Shown in pieces: positions 45,744 to 56,900 of a DNA stretch of 64,000 bases. This stretch comes from Prostheceraeus crozeri (Eukaryota; Platyhelminthes; Polycladida; Euryleptidae): contig CAJQUW010007737.1 in assembly GCA_907163375.1 (NCBI GenBank), positions 124,001-188,000 on the forward strand. Direction: 5' to 3'. Positions within the stretch are counted from its first letter, which is position 1; the number at the start of each line of letters is the position of its first letter. The notes under the pieces were generated by a model. The model searched no databases, had not been told where the DNA came from, and saw nothing but the letters and a program-made list of their open reading frames with translations. The position numbers and the translations under genes are program-made.

Positions 45744-46622
45744 TTTCCCTTGATTTGTCTTCTGATAGTGTTAATTTACGCGTTGACAATTTCATCTGAA
45801 TCTGTTTATCAGTAATATTGTCTGTATCCATCTCATACGCATAAGATAGGATGCCGAAGCGTAGACAAAGAACAGCGAACGTCGAAGTACGATGCGTAGA
45901 TATTGAACAGTGGACGGAAGCAGACTGACAATTACTAGAAGACGGACGGCCAATATTAAATTGTTCGATTCGTCTGGCACAGCAGACAGTATACGAGTAA
46001 TGAATAAGACTAAACGGCTAGCTGAGTGAGTGGCGAATGACAATAAGGGTCCATTACGTACAAGCTTGCGTACAAGTTATTTGTTGCTGCGCGGTAGGGT
46101 CGGCACCAGGGATTGCAATCCCTAGTCGGCACTCCTGCTAATAAGGCGCCATTGAATTCTGAGGCAGTCAAGCCGTTGAACAAAATAGTTGTCTACACGA
46201 GCCGTATCACACTGAATCAAAACAGGGGGACGCGTGCGTGCTGACATCAAGGAATATGTTGACTCAGCCACGAGCTATCTTTGTCACGAGCCACATGATA
46301 AGTTTATGAACCACGTGAATTCATTATAAACTTGATGAGTGATCTGATTCTGATATGCTAATGAATCCCAGCTATGGTTTATGTTTCAATCAATGAGTCA
46401 GGATTAAATCGGTTATCAATTATATAGGCTACTTAAAAAATCCAGTAATGTTGAGATGTTCGAATTTTAATCCAAATCGATGTTCGAATCGAAATAAAAT
46501 CAGCCAAAAAAGTCCATCAACTTGTAAAGCCGGCCTTGGTAATTAGGCCGGGCCGGGCCGGTTTTCATATTGCGGCCGGGGCCGGCCCGGCCACCGGCCT
46601 CGGCGGCCGGCTTCCAGCTCTG
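43883..46622 (-). mobile_element. hAT element, right end visible, left end not found
   Basis: The right border is a GC-rich end (46530-46622) that on the - strand begins CAGAGCTGGAAGCCGGCCGC, a typical hAT tip. The matching left tip was not found near 43.0-43.9 kb, although GCCGGC-containing patches occur at 43053 and 43528. The element lies inside the 7.7-kb element, so is younger than it. Confidence 0.65.
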
Positions 46623-47200
46623 TACCTACTTACAAATGACATGATACATAAGATAAATATGGAGATCTTGTGCTCAATTTTGTGAGTTCATTACAGATAC
46701 TTTAGTTAGTCAAAATACAGCAGTTCAGAGAGCTATGAATGATGTATGCAGATACGTTGGTTAGATCAGTTGAATATTACGGCTTAAGTTATTTAATGTT
46801 TCTTGTTTGTAGTTATGTAATCAAGAACTAATTTATCCAATTGCGTGACTGGATGGGAATTGATACGAAGCAAGTGTTAGATTAAAATTTTGTTCAATCA
46901 GAGATTTTTTAGTCATTTCTCATAGTTCACTACACCTTGTGTCAATTGACAGCAGTTAAAGTTTTCTTCACGAAACAAACAGCACTCAGGCCCACTTAAT
47001 TGTCATCAATAATGTTCATCATTTCTCCCCTCTTCAAATTGCTGTTTGAAAATTAAACAACCAGCTTATTATGAACCGAAGTCTCCATAATGAATACCCG
47101 TACCTGTTTATTGATGAAAGTGGGAGCTAGCTCTACTAGAAGCAACAGTTATTGTAGGAAAATTACAAAAAATGATTCATAAATTCAGTCTGTGAAACCA
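46623..47200. other. Interior of the 7.7-kb element, no gene
   Basis: AT-rich sequence with one copy of the subterminal motif TTTAGTTAGTCAAAATA near 46702. Nothing else recognised. Confidence 0.5.
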
Positions 47201-48410
47201 TTAGAACATGACAAATTTCAGATACACTAATCCGGCGTTGCTGTAGGTTTGCGATATTGAAACCGAGTTTTCCCTGACGATGATCCATTTGGCCTTTGAA
47301 ATCATAGCTTTCTGATTTGTGACAGTTTCAGGCGTTCCAAAAAGAGATGATGCCAAGGATTTGTAGTTCCAAAAATCCCGGTAGGTCATTCGCCTGACAT
47401 TCAGTGGATTTTTGGGCTGAGCCGTCTTGATGATTCCTACCCATTTGTCTGGTGACATAACTGAGATTTTGCGACTCGCTCTCTCAATCGAAGAATGAAT
47501 AGAGTCGCCTTCATTTTGAGAATGTCCAGACTCGAAGAAGATGTGGTTGATTTCTTTTATTGACGTGCCTCGACGTAGAAAATCAAGAAAAGCGGCAATC
47601 AAAGTGTAGGATCGATTCTGAGACCCAGTAGCATCACTAAAACAAACAACTGCTTCATATCCCTCCTTAGCTTTTTCATGCATGTAATCCACTAAACATG
47701 TAGCGACCTCATCCATCCATGCCTTTGCCTGCCTGATCCTCGGACCAAAAGAAACAATCGCCTTTTGAGGTATTCAGGTCATACACAGCAAAATTCATGC
47801 AGTTCAAGCGTCGAGAATAATAAAAGACAGAGGTATCGCCCTTGGGACACACCAGTAGTCCTTCGAAATCGAAAACAATGGCAAGCAACTTGTGATATTT
47901 CCCTGAGAGTGCCTTATCCTCTTCCTTCCTTAACAGAGCTTCTTCTTTCCAAATCAAATACTGCTCTTGCTTTTCAAAAGCTTCTTTGTGTTTGGGATTT
48001 GGAGCATTTTTAAATTTTTCACAAGAAGCACATTGATCTTTCTTCGGATTGTGAATAGAGATGTTGGTCCCGTTGAAAGCATTCAGGAAAACCGAGTAGG
48101 ATCTTGGTTCCTCTCCTTTAGCTTCACGATCTTCTTTGTACAGTTCATAGCATTTTTGGATGGTGAAGTCTGGAGGTAAGTAAACTCTTTGTGAGTCATG
48201 CCTCGAGTAGTGGGAGGGCAACAGGGGCAAACTTTTCAGAAATGCGTCCATCAAGTATCGCTCTTCCATAAATGCGCCTGCATTCGGATGAGGATGCTTC
48301 CCTCTCTGATCTACATCTAGAATGCCACTTTCAGAGCTCTTAGAGAAAGCAGTTTTAATCCATTGCTGCGAAATTCCCAATGTGTCTACATAGAATTTCT
48401 GACACACCTG

Positions 48411-49340
48411 GGGCCAATTTTACTAAACTACAGTTTCTGTAAATTGTAAATCTATAGGATACAACTGTAAAAATTTCATTTTATCAATCATAGCTCCTGT
48501 TTCTGCAGTCTGTAAATCTGTAAACAGAATTCGGTGATTTCTGTTTTATCAAGCAAATTACAGTGTGACGTTGTGCCAGTCTGTAGCCTTTAAGTGACAG
48601 CCCTTCGAAGGAGGGTATATTTGTGAAATGGACGGTTTTGATCCGGTTATCGACATGCAAGGGTTAAATAGAGGTCGGCGCCGCCTGGAGGTTACTGGTA
48701 CTCTCCGCCGCTTCCTCCATCGCATCGACTTCCGCCGATAAAGGTCCGCAAACCGACTCATTGGATGGAATGGCTACGACGACTGGCGAGTCTTTACCAA
48801 TAAAAGCAAGCAGCAAGTCATCTATGTCACTGAGCTTCGCACATGCTTCGTTGCCAGCTCCGGATCTCATGGCTCTCTTGTCGATTTTGCGCATTGTTGA
48901 ATGACGCAGATTCTGGAACTCTTGGTCCCGAAGTTGATCCAAGGAGCCCGCAAATCCGTTGGCTTGTAATAAAAGATGGATTTCTTTCCAAACATCGTCC
49001 TTCTTCTTCTTACCGTCACTAGAAGATTGAAATTTCCGCTGCAAAACGGCTTTGTGCTTATTTAATTCCGTCAGGAATAAAGTCTTTTGTGGGACAGTTA
49101 ACATAATAATCACGCTGACAGCTGGACAAGAAACAAAGCAACAAGCTCGCCGAGCTTCTTATAGCTTCTATACATGTCACGTGAAGATCATAGTTTACAG
49201 TGCCTCGTCACAGAATACAGCTTACAGTTTGACAAAATTTTTTTGATAAAATGCATTCTTACAGATCTGTAAACTGCAACTGTAACACTGTGACTGTAAA
49301 ACTGTAAATTACAGTTACTGTAGTTTGATAAAATCGGCCC
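48411..49340 (-). mobile_element. Small Harbinger-type element with a Myb/SANT-like gene
   Basis: A 930-bp element with CTG on both sides (48408-48410, 49341-49343). The inverted ends of about 24 bp share GGGCCRATTTTAYYAAACTA. Many CTGTAAA/TTTACAG motifs lie inside both ends, a typical subterminal binding-site pattern. It carries only the DNA-binding-protein gene, not a DDE transposase. The 3-bp duplication and the Myb-like gene fit PIF/Harbinger. Confidence 0.85.
48664..49104 (-). CDS. Myb/SANT-like DNA-binding protein of a Harbinger-type element
   Basis: ATG ending at 49104, 146 residues, open to TAA. Residues 10-75 (FLTELNKHKAVLQRKF, WKEIHLLLQANGF, LRDQEFQNLRHSTMRKIDKR) match the three-helix Myb/SANT-like domain of the second gene of Harbinger elements, with conserved Trp and the QxxxxFxNLR motif. 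An Arg/Gly turn (RSGAGNEACAKL) and an acidic tail follow. Such proteins recruit the transposase to element ends. No internal stops, so this copy could still be functional in trans. Confidence 0.75.
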   Translation of the reverse strand: MLTVPQKTLFLTELNKHKAVLQRKFQSSSDGKKKKDDVWKEIHLLLQANGFAGSLDQLRDQEFQNLRHSTMRKIDKRAMRSGAGNEACAKLSDIDDLLLAFIGKDSPVVVAIPSNESVCGPLSAEVDAMEEAAESTSNLQAAPTSI

Positions 49341-50662
49341 CTGAACAAGCATTTCGTCCTTATAAAAGAAATGGCGGAATGTCTTCTTTCTTCTACTGTG
49401 TTCTTCTGTTGTTATCCTCTCTGGTTTGTCATCCTGAGAAGTTTGAATGATGAAATTTCTTTGCAAATTTGTTTCTCCTAAATTCCAAAAGTTTGCGAAT
49501 ATATCGCTTCGTTCATTCTTTGCAAATTTATTGTGACATTGTCTAGGGCATTTCCTTTGGTGATTGCGACCGGCATCCAATTTTCATACTTTGCTTGGGC
49601 ATCACTTGGCCTCTATATGTTACATATTCTTCTCCTCTACACTTTTCCTCTTGTCTTCGATCTTGCGATAAACCCTTTTCTTGGACGTCCTCTTTCAGCT
49701 TTAATATAAATATTGGACCCATCTGCAGTAGCGACACCATGAGTACTTTCGTCATGTTCGTACGTCGGATCTTCATCGGAATTTTCATCCAGTTCATCAG
49801 AAGGATAATCCGTTATTCTAATTTTCCGAGGCCGAGATCGAGTAACAGAGGATCGACTGTAGGATGCTTCTAAGCCGTTGTCTATGCCCTCACTATCGTC
49901 GTCATTGTCACTTCTCGCCAATTCATTTGCAAGCGAATTTTCACTCCAACGTTTAGGCATGGCTGATCAACAGATAATGAACATCGAATAACACTAAACA
50001 ACTCAAAGATATTTTTTTCAAACAGCCAATACATAGCAACAACATGTCATTGCATTGATATTGCAGATACACAGCAGTAAGCGGACACCTGCATCTGATG
50101 TCTTCCCACGCACTATACATCGTCTCGTTGATGAGAATCTGATCAAATATCTATGCCCTCAAGCAGCAGCAGAGCATAATGACAAAAGTCAAGGGGGAAA
50201 TTAGATCACAATTTGCAGGCGCAAATTGCAGATGAGGAGTTGGACTTGGCAAAAGCAATGTTTTCAAAAGAAGCACTGCGCATATAATGTGACATCAAAT
50301 ACAAGACCACTACCTGTACATCCAATGTTTCTCGAAAAACAACATTTTCAGAGGTACTTTCAGCTTAACTAGATATTTGAATAGGCTTCTACCAAGCAGA
50401 TACGATAGTTTGTCAGTAATGGATAGAGAACGACACATTTGTAGATATTCTGTCTAACTAACGTAACTGACAGTTACGAATTTACGACACGAATTTGTAA
50501 AATTGCAGATACGTTATTTCGTTAAAAATCATTCCCATGATTACTAATTGAAATGTCAAAATGTTTTATAGCCCTAAATGAAGACTGACCCTGACACATC
50601 CAACATACAAAAATACGAAAATCGAAAAATTTCAGAATAGTTAGTTAGTCAAAATAGCGTCG

Positions 50663-51350
50663 ATATGTCGTAAACCTCCCCCCAAGCGGCAGCTACTCTT
50701 CGGAACATGCTTTTTATGCTATCATCGCAAACATTCATCAGCGCATCACTCCGACACCAATCATTCAAAACGGAGTTGATCAGTGTCACTTATCGCTTCA
50801 AACATATCTCGGAAACATTTTTGGACCTCCATTGCATTTCAACATGTCAATATCCACAGTAGCTTTTTCTGAAATATTTGACAATAAGTTTTGAAGGCTA
50901 TTCTATAAGCATGAAATCTTTGATTAGGGATTCCGGTCCTTCGTTACAAGACTTGGCTACTGTGTGGTCCCAAAATGATGTTGTGTGACTGTTCGCAACA
51001 ATGGCTAGCATCAATACAAAGCTTTAAATTTTGAGACAAAAATACATGTAAAAATGTGTCTGAATTATCTCCAAAATTACCTGTTATGACTCCAAAATGA
51101 CTCTGAAAGTTATTTTCCAATCAAAAGATGCATATTTCGACCAGTTGAAAGCATATTCCCAGAAAAACATCAGTGCTACTTCCTTATATGTCGTAAATCT
51201 CCCCCCAAGCGGCAGCTGCTATTTGGGGCATGCTTTTTATGCTCTCCTCTCAAACATTCATCAGCACATCACTCCGACACCAATCATTCAAAACGGAGTT
51301 GATCATTGTCACTTATTGCTTCAAACATATCCCGGAAACATTTTCTGTCG
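50663..51350. repeat. Block A fragments, copies 3 and 4
   Basis: 50695-51075 matches the first 370 bp of block A. A spacer (51083-51230) matches 42890-42978 plus 50663-50700, the sequence interrupted by the 7.7-kb element. Then a further start of block A (51228-51345) follows. A tandem duplication of the block A border is therefore present. Confidence 0.85.
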
Positions 51351-51439
51351 GATTGAGGTCTAGGCTATTATACGGCCAGTCCAAAAAGGTTGATGTGATG
51401 TCGTTGGAGGAGATGCATAGATATATGTCTATGTTATAT

Positions 51440-53250
51440 GCGATAGAAAGTCTATAAGTATAATAGTGCAAAATTAATTTGTTGTGTGCGTTTCGTGGGG
51501 TAGTTCTTTCTGCAATGTGTTTTATTGAATTTTCCCATCCAAATTTCCGTTAGGAAAAATGATTGGATATACCATTGGATCGATAGATAAGATATATTTT
51601 TCAATGGCTTGTTCTTAGGATAAACGACAACATATCTATCAGATTGAAGACAACACCTTCACCAACAAATACGACGGCATTTCGTCAAGTCGTGGGTCAT
51701 TGTAGGTCCTATGATAAGGATGAAAAATCAATTTCACCTCCCACGACATGCCGTTATTTGTCTGATCAGATGCATTTATGCGCTCTACTTTATTCAGATG
51801 TTTGTATGCGCCTGCATTAGGATTGTAATAAGACAAAAATTTTAAAATCAAATGTAGCAAAATGAAAATATGAAAAGTAGGTTCTCTCTCATTTTTATGA
51901 AGTTTTATTGAATGATAATAATAGACGCGTTTTGTCTAGACACAGACAATCTCACGGGTTAAATTGTCGGTTTCTGAGACTCAGCAGAAAAAGTGCACGA
52001 TGTCATGAAAATGCATTAAATAGCAATGGCTTTAGTAAAACTGACATGTATGGTATAAATGCAAATACAAAATATAACGTTGAGGATGACGTGATTTTGA
52101 ACCTTTATTTTGTGGTCGATGGTTTTTTGAGAAAATTCAATGGTGAAATGAAAAATGAGTGCGATGCTCCAATGCGTGTCACTAGAAAACCTGGAGTAAA
52201 GCTTGTTTCATGTTTTAGAAAAATCGAATAAAAATGCTTGGTCGTGTAGTATTTGTAAAAACATTGGCTACTCAAAGTATAGCTGCAAAAGTAAATATTT
52301 TATTTATGAATTTTCTTGCTAAATATGTCACCAGAGTTACATGGTCAAACGTGTCGTCCATTTCAAGTTCGCTATATAGAACGCTATATGAGTGTAGTTC
52401 ACGGTATGAAGACCTGAAGAGTGAACTTAGTGAGCATTCGATGAAAGCCTTCAGTGATAAAGTGATGACCATTAAAAATTTCGACTCCAAAATTATTGAT
52501 CAACAACTGGCAGCGATTACTGCTAGGAATATTGAATTCCACTACATTGCGAGGAACATGCCAAAAATAGTAGACGTCATGAGATGACCAGATGATCTTC
52601 TTTCACTGAGTGATTTATGTATAAAAAACACTTATAAAGCGACAATTTAACCCTTGAGACTCCGTGGGGTGACTCGCATCTTTATCATTCAATAAAGCGT
52701 CGTAAAAGAACTTGCTTTTCCTATTTTCATCATGAGTGACCTCCCGTATTGTCAACTCTATCTATGTTCTTAGGATAAACGACATCAACAATTTATTGGT
52801 GAAATAACTTTCAACTACAGTGAATTGCTGAAAGACAGTTTCTGATAGAAAGTCTATAAATATGATATTGCAAAATTGTAGGTCTGTTATACACGTATCG
52901 TGGAGTGTCTCTTTCTGCAATGTGTTTTATTGAATCGTCCCATCCAAATTTTCCATTAGGAAATATAATTGGATAGACCATTGGATCGATAGATAAGATA
53001 TATTTTTCAATGGCTTGTTCTTAGGATAAACGACAATATGGGGGGCACCATCTTCACCAACAAATACGACGGCACTTCGGCAATTCATGACTCATTGTAG
53101 GTCTTCTGATTAGGATGAAAAATCAATTTCTCCTCCCTCGAATACCGTTATTTGTCTGATCAGATAAAGTTTTGCGCTCTACTTGGTGCAAATGTTAGTA
53201 TGTGGTTGCATTAGGATTGCGATAAGATGCAATTTCCAAAATCAACTGTG
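51440..53250. repeat. Direct repeat, two ~400-bp copies 1.4 kb apart
   Basis: 51442-51855 and 52843-53250 share most of their sequence in the same orientation, for example TTCTTAGGATAAACGACAA and CCATTGGATCGATAGATAAG. A short third piece (TTCTTAGGATAAACGAC) is at 52768. Identity is about 85%. The segment between holds two short + strand frames. Tandem duplication of a ~1.4-kb unit is the simplest reading. Confidence 0.8.
51908..52587 (+). other. Two abutting short frames between direct repeats (unrecognised)
   Basis: 51908-52231 and 52234-52587 are open in different frames, 107 and 117 codons. The second has a plausible start (ATG at 52234) and a helical look (SSRYEDLKSELSEHSMKAF). No domain is recognised. 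They could be the remains of one gene. Confidence 0.25.
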
Positions 53251-53690
53251 ACAAATCTTCTCCGCAACCATCGGACAATTTCGCTGCTCAGCCAAATTAC
53301 TCTCTAAAAAAGTAAAGTTGTCCGAACTGCCGAGGAAAATTCAGAAGTCAGAAGTCAGAAACGTTTATCTTTCAAAAATGAAAACACGTTCATTATCATG
53401 ATGATTACAAATTATGATGCACATGACAATTTGTGATGATATCTATTTACAATTTCGAGATGAGACAATGAAATGATAGCTGAGATGAAAAAATATCAGT
53501 CACGCTGGAAGGAGAGGACCTGCAAATGTAATTCACCATTTGATGCATCAATTTCTAATAATGGTCAGGAGATATTAGTTGAATAACATAAACGGCATGA
53601 TGAAGTTAGTGTTATATTTAAGTATCAAGATTGGTAAATTCCTTTCCTAGTCGATTTGCAAAGTATAATCATAATTATTTATTGAACATG

Positions 53691-53835
53691 AGGTCCGGAG
53701 CAGAAAAAGGGTCTTATTTATCATCATTACATATTTTAAAATAAATAAATGACTATCAAAGTTAAACTTACCTGTAATTCAGAGGAAAATCACGCGTTTT
53801 TAATCTTGCAAAATTGTACGTTGCTCCGGACCTCC
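53691..53835. repeat. Inverted repeat in the LINE 3' region
   Basis: GAGGTCCGGAGCA at 53691 is repeated as its complement TGCTCCGGACCTC at 53821, about 120 bases apart. It may form a stem at the 3' end of the LINE RNA, as known for the 3' structures recognised by some LINE reverse transcriptases. Confidence 0.6.
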
Positions 53836-53901
53836 TCGTTCAGCACGAAAATGATTTAGACTGATCGTCGATAATCTTTCTCAATACGATGCATGTGAAT
53901 A

Positions 53902-56900
53902 TTAATCACCTAACAAGTACCCTTCCGATTTCTTTATTGCTCTGATGTCATTGGCCATTCTGATGTATTTCGTTAACTTCAATAGATTACCTACATTTAG
54001 CTTCTGCATCATGTCATAGAAATCGTATTTAGAAGCATCAATACAGAATGGTATGAAACGTGTTCTGATATCATTGTATAAGGTGCATTCACAAATGAAA
54101 TGAAATATTGTTTCCACCTTTTGTTCAGCGCATAAATTGCAGATTCGATCTTCATAAGCAAATCTGTTTTTATAACTGCCTATTCTTACCATTAAATCAT
54201 GGTTTCCACATCTAAATTTTAGCAAAGTTATGACATCTTTCTGATTGAAATTGAAGGTTAAGTAGTTCTTCAACTGACAGTCAAATTGCGTTAATTCTAA
54301 ATAGTCCATGCCGGTTTGACTCTTAGCGCTGTCCAACCATTCATTTCTAAAGTGCTCTATTAATCGCGTTTTGACAATGGACTTGCATTTTCTCTCACTT
54401 CTCTGTAAATGTTTTTGATTTTGCCAAAGATATAATAAATTCAACTGTTTCAGGAGTTTTTGTATACGCCAACACCAGGTATAGGAATATTTCATTTCAA
54501 CTAAGTTTTCTTTTATGTGGTTGTAGCACATTTTTATGATATTATTGCCATCACAAAAAACTATTTTAATCCAATAATTGATTGCTGCTTTGCAAAAATG
54601 ATATTCAAATGGCAGCAGACCAAATTCGCCATTCAGGCAATAGTTTGCTGTCGTGTTATTCAAATGATAGAAACGTTTGTAAAATTGTGCTTGAATTTTA
54701 TTGAGATCAGATAGTTTGTTGTGAAAACAAAATTCTCCACCGTATTTCATTTTCGATAAAGTTAGCATGTCGAACGTATTCTTCACGACTAATCCATTCA
54801 CATGTCCAAATTCTCTTAATTTTTTTGCTGTCAGATAGGCAAATTTGTTACCCTTTTTACACAAGTATTCAAGGTGCTTTTTAGTGTTATGTGAGAGCCA
54901 TAGACCCAGATATTTATATTCCTTTACTATCTCAATTCGTCTCTTCTCGACGTTGAAGTCAATGTCAAGATAATCATGATCATATTTATCATTTTGAATC
55001 ATTACTTTTGTTTTTTCATAATTAATTTTCAGTCCATTTTTCCGACAAAAGAAGTGAGCAATTTTGATTTGATCAATTAATCCAGTTTTATCGTTACTCA
55101 TTAGCACAATGTCATCGGCGTATATTAAACAAGGAATTTTGATATGACCGATATTAGCTGCATTGATTTCATTTATCTTAGAATGAATTTCGTTTATTAA
55201 ACTATTCATAAATAATGAGAATAAAGTCGGCGACAAACTGTCTCCTTGAGGCACACCATTTTGCAATGTAAATAAATCAGTTTCATTTCCATTATATAGT
55301 ATTCTATATTTCTTATCAATTATTAGTTTGGTCATCAGACGGAGAAAATTGCTGTTTGGTAAAACAGATTGTAACGTCTTAATAACTAAAGTTTTTTGAA
55401 CCGAGTCAAATGCCTTTGATAAATCTATGAAACATAGATAGAGAGGCTGTTTGTAATTTTTATATATTTGGCTAATTTCTTTAACGATAAAGATTCCATC
55501 AACGGTGGAATTACCCTTTCGAAATCCTATCTGGCATTCGTGAATTATTTTATGATGATATAACAATTCATTCAATCGTTCATTCAAAATTTTCGTTAAT
55601 ATTTTTTCGACACTTGAACTCAAATTTATATACCTGTAACTGGTTGCATCATTTTTATTTCCAGATTTATAGATAGGAGTAATCCAACTTGTGGAGAATG
55701 GTATTTCGTCATTTTCAGTCATAATTTTGTTGAACAGATTTTGTAAAATGTGTATTGAATTGTCATTTATTTTAAACATTTCGTATACCAATTTATCTGG
55801 ACCACTTGATTTACCGCTTTTCATTAATTTTATAGTTTGCTTTATTTCATTTTTTGTGATCATGGTATCTAAATGTTCATCGCAGTTTATTTCTTTAATT
55901 TCAATCTGATTATCAGTAGTCGTTTTATAGGAATGATAACGGTCTACATTTAAAATTTGATTAAGGAAATCTTGAGCAGATAGATTGCTTGTTATTACAG
56001 GTTTCTTATTTTTGTTAATTAGCTTCCAATAGCTTTTTTGATCATTGGTCTCTTTAGCAAAGATAAGTTTATCTATATTATCACTTTTTATCTTTCTTTT
56101 TTCTTTTCTAATTTCTGTTTTTAGTTGTCTCTTGGAAACTAGTAAATTTTTCAAATTGTTATCAGATTGATTCTGCTTGAAAATAGTAACATTTTTCCTA
56201 TGTAAATTTCTAAGTTTTGTTATTTTTCCCGAGTATTTCGATTTCTTAATTCTATTTATAGGAATAGTAGATTCATCTTTTATTTGTAAAAGCTCTGTAT
56301 ATATGTCATTACAATTCATCAATTGAGCGTCAATTTTATTCGATAGAGCCTCACAATTTCTTTGGAATATAGTATCATCAAAGCTTACATTATTTCCGTG
56401 GGTCCATTTATAGGGAAATATTTTACAGTGTTGGAAAGGAATTTGCTTCGGTTCCTTATTTTCCTTTTGGACATTATTTGTTGTTAATTTTAGAGTTATT
56501 TCTATCGGTGAGTGGTCAGTATATAAGACAGGGTGACTGATTTTAAACTTATCCAATAATGTCAAAATTGATTCCGATAATATGAAATAATCTATCATAG
56601 ATTTTTTTACTGTAATATCTTGAACACAATGAAAAGTGCACATACCCTTGGATTCCTCTATCTCAAATCTACCATTTGCTATGATCAATTTAGTTTCATT
56701 GCAAAATGTTAGTATATCACGACCATAATTATTTAATGTTGTATCAGCAGATACTCTTTTTGGAATACCGAAGTGTAGGTTGTCATTTTCTAGTCCAATC
56801 CTTCCATTCAAATCTCCGATAAGGATTATATTTTCCATATTGTATTGGAGGATATAATTCTTAATGATTTGAAAAAACTGTTTATCTTTATATCTTGATT

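Larger units (their letters stand above)
47201..49960 (-). pseudogene. DUF7869-like multi-copy gene, possible transposase of the host element
   Basis: Starts at the ATG ending at 49960 (MPKRWSENSLANEL). An acidic N-terminus with an AT-hook (RGRPRKG) is followed by EEYVTYRGQVMPKQSMK, then a Cys motif (CRNHQRKCPRQC), a basic region to EMLVQ, a middle part with CASCEKF, and a C-terminal part with IVFDFEGL, CFSDATGSQNRSY and FFESGHSQNEGDSIHSSIER. From memory these last motifs are the hallmark of the invertebrate family labelled DUF7869. Their spacing suggests an RNase H-like nuclease (D, D, then H/N/E/D), which is my inference. Frame changes occur at about 49640, 49570 and 47710, and a small element (48411-49340) splits codon Gln of EMLVQ. 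Without that element, EMLVQ continues directly into VCQKFYVDTLGIS. Confidence 0.7.
42979..50662 (-). mobile_element. 7.7-kb TIR element carrying a DUF7869-like gene
   Basis: The two ends are perfect 23-bp inverted repeats, starting CGACGCTATTTTGACTAAC (42979-43001 and 50640-50662). ATAT flanks both sides (42975-42978, 50663-50666). The uninterrupted sequence exists at 51185-51195 (CCTTATATGTCG), so the insertion borders and the 4-bp target duplication are directly visible. A further copy of the end motif TTAGTTAGTCAAAATA lies inside at 46703. The element holds the DUF7869-like gene (47201-49960), which is not part of any other visible element, plus a hAT element and, inside the gene, a small Harbinger-type element. 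Confidence 0.85.

Noticed and set aside
44139-45815. Several + strand frames opposite the hAT transposase
   Set aside because: They are antisense shadows of the hAT coding strand, with no domains.
51442-53250. LTR pair flanking a small element
   Set aside because: The repeats lack recognisable LTR tips, target duplications and any element gene between them.
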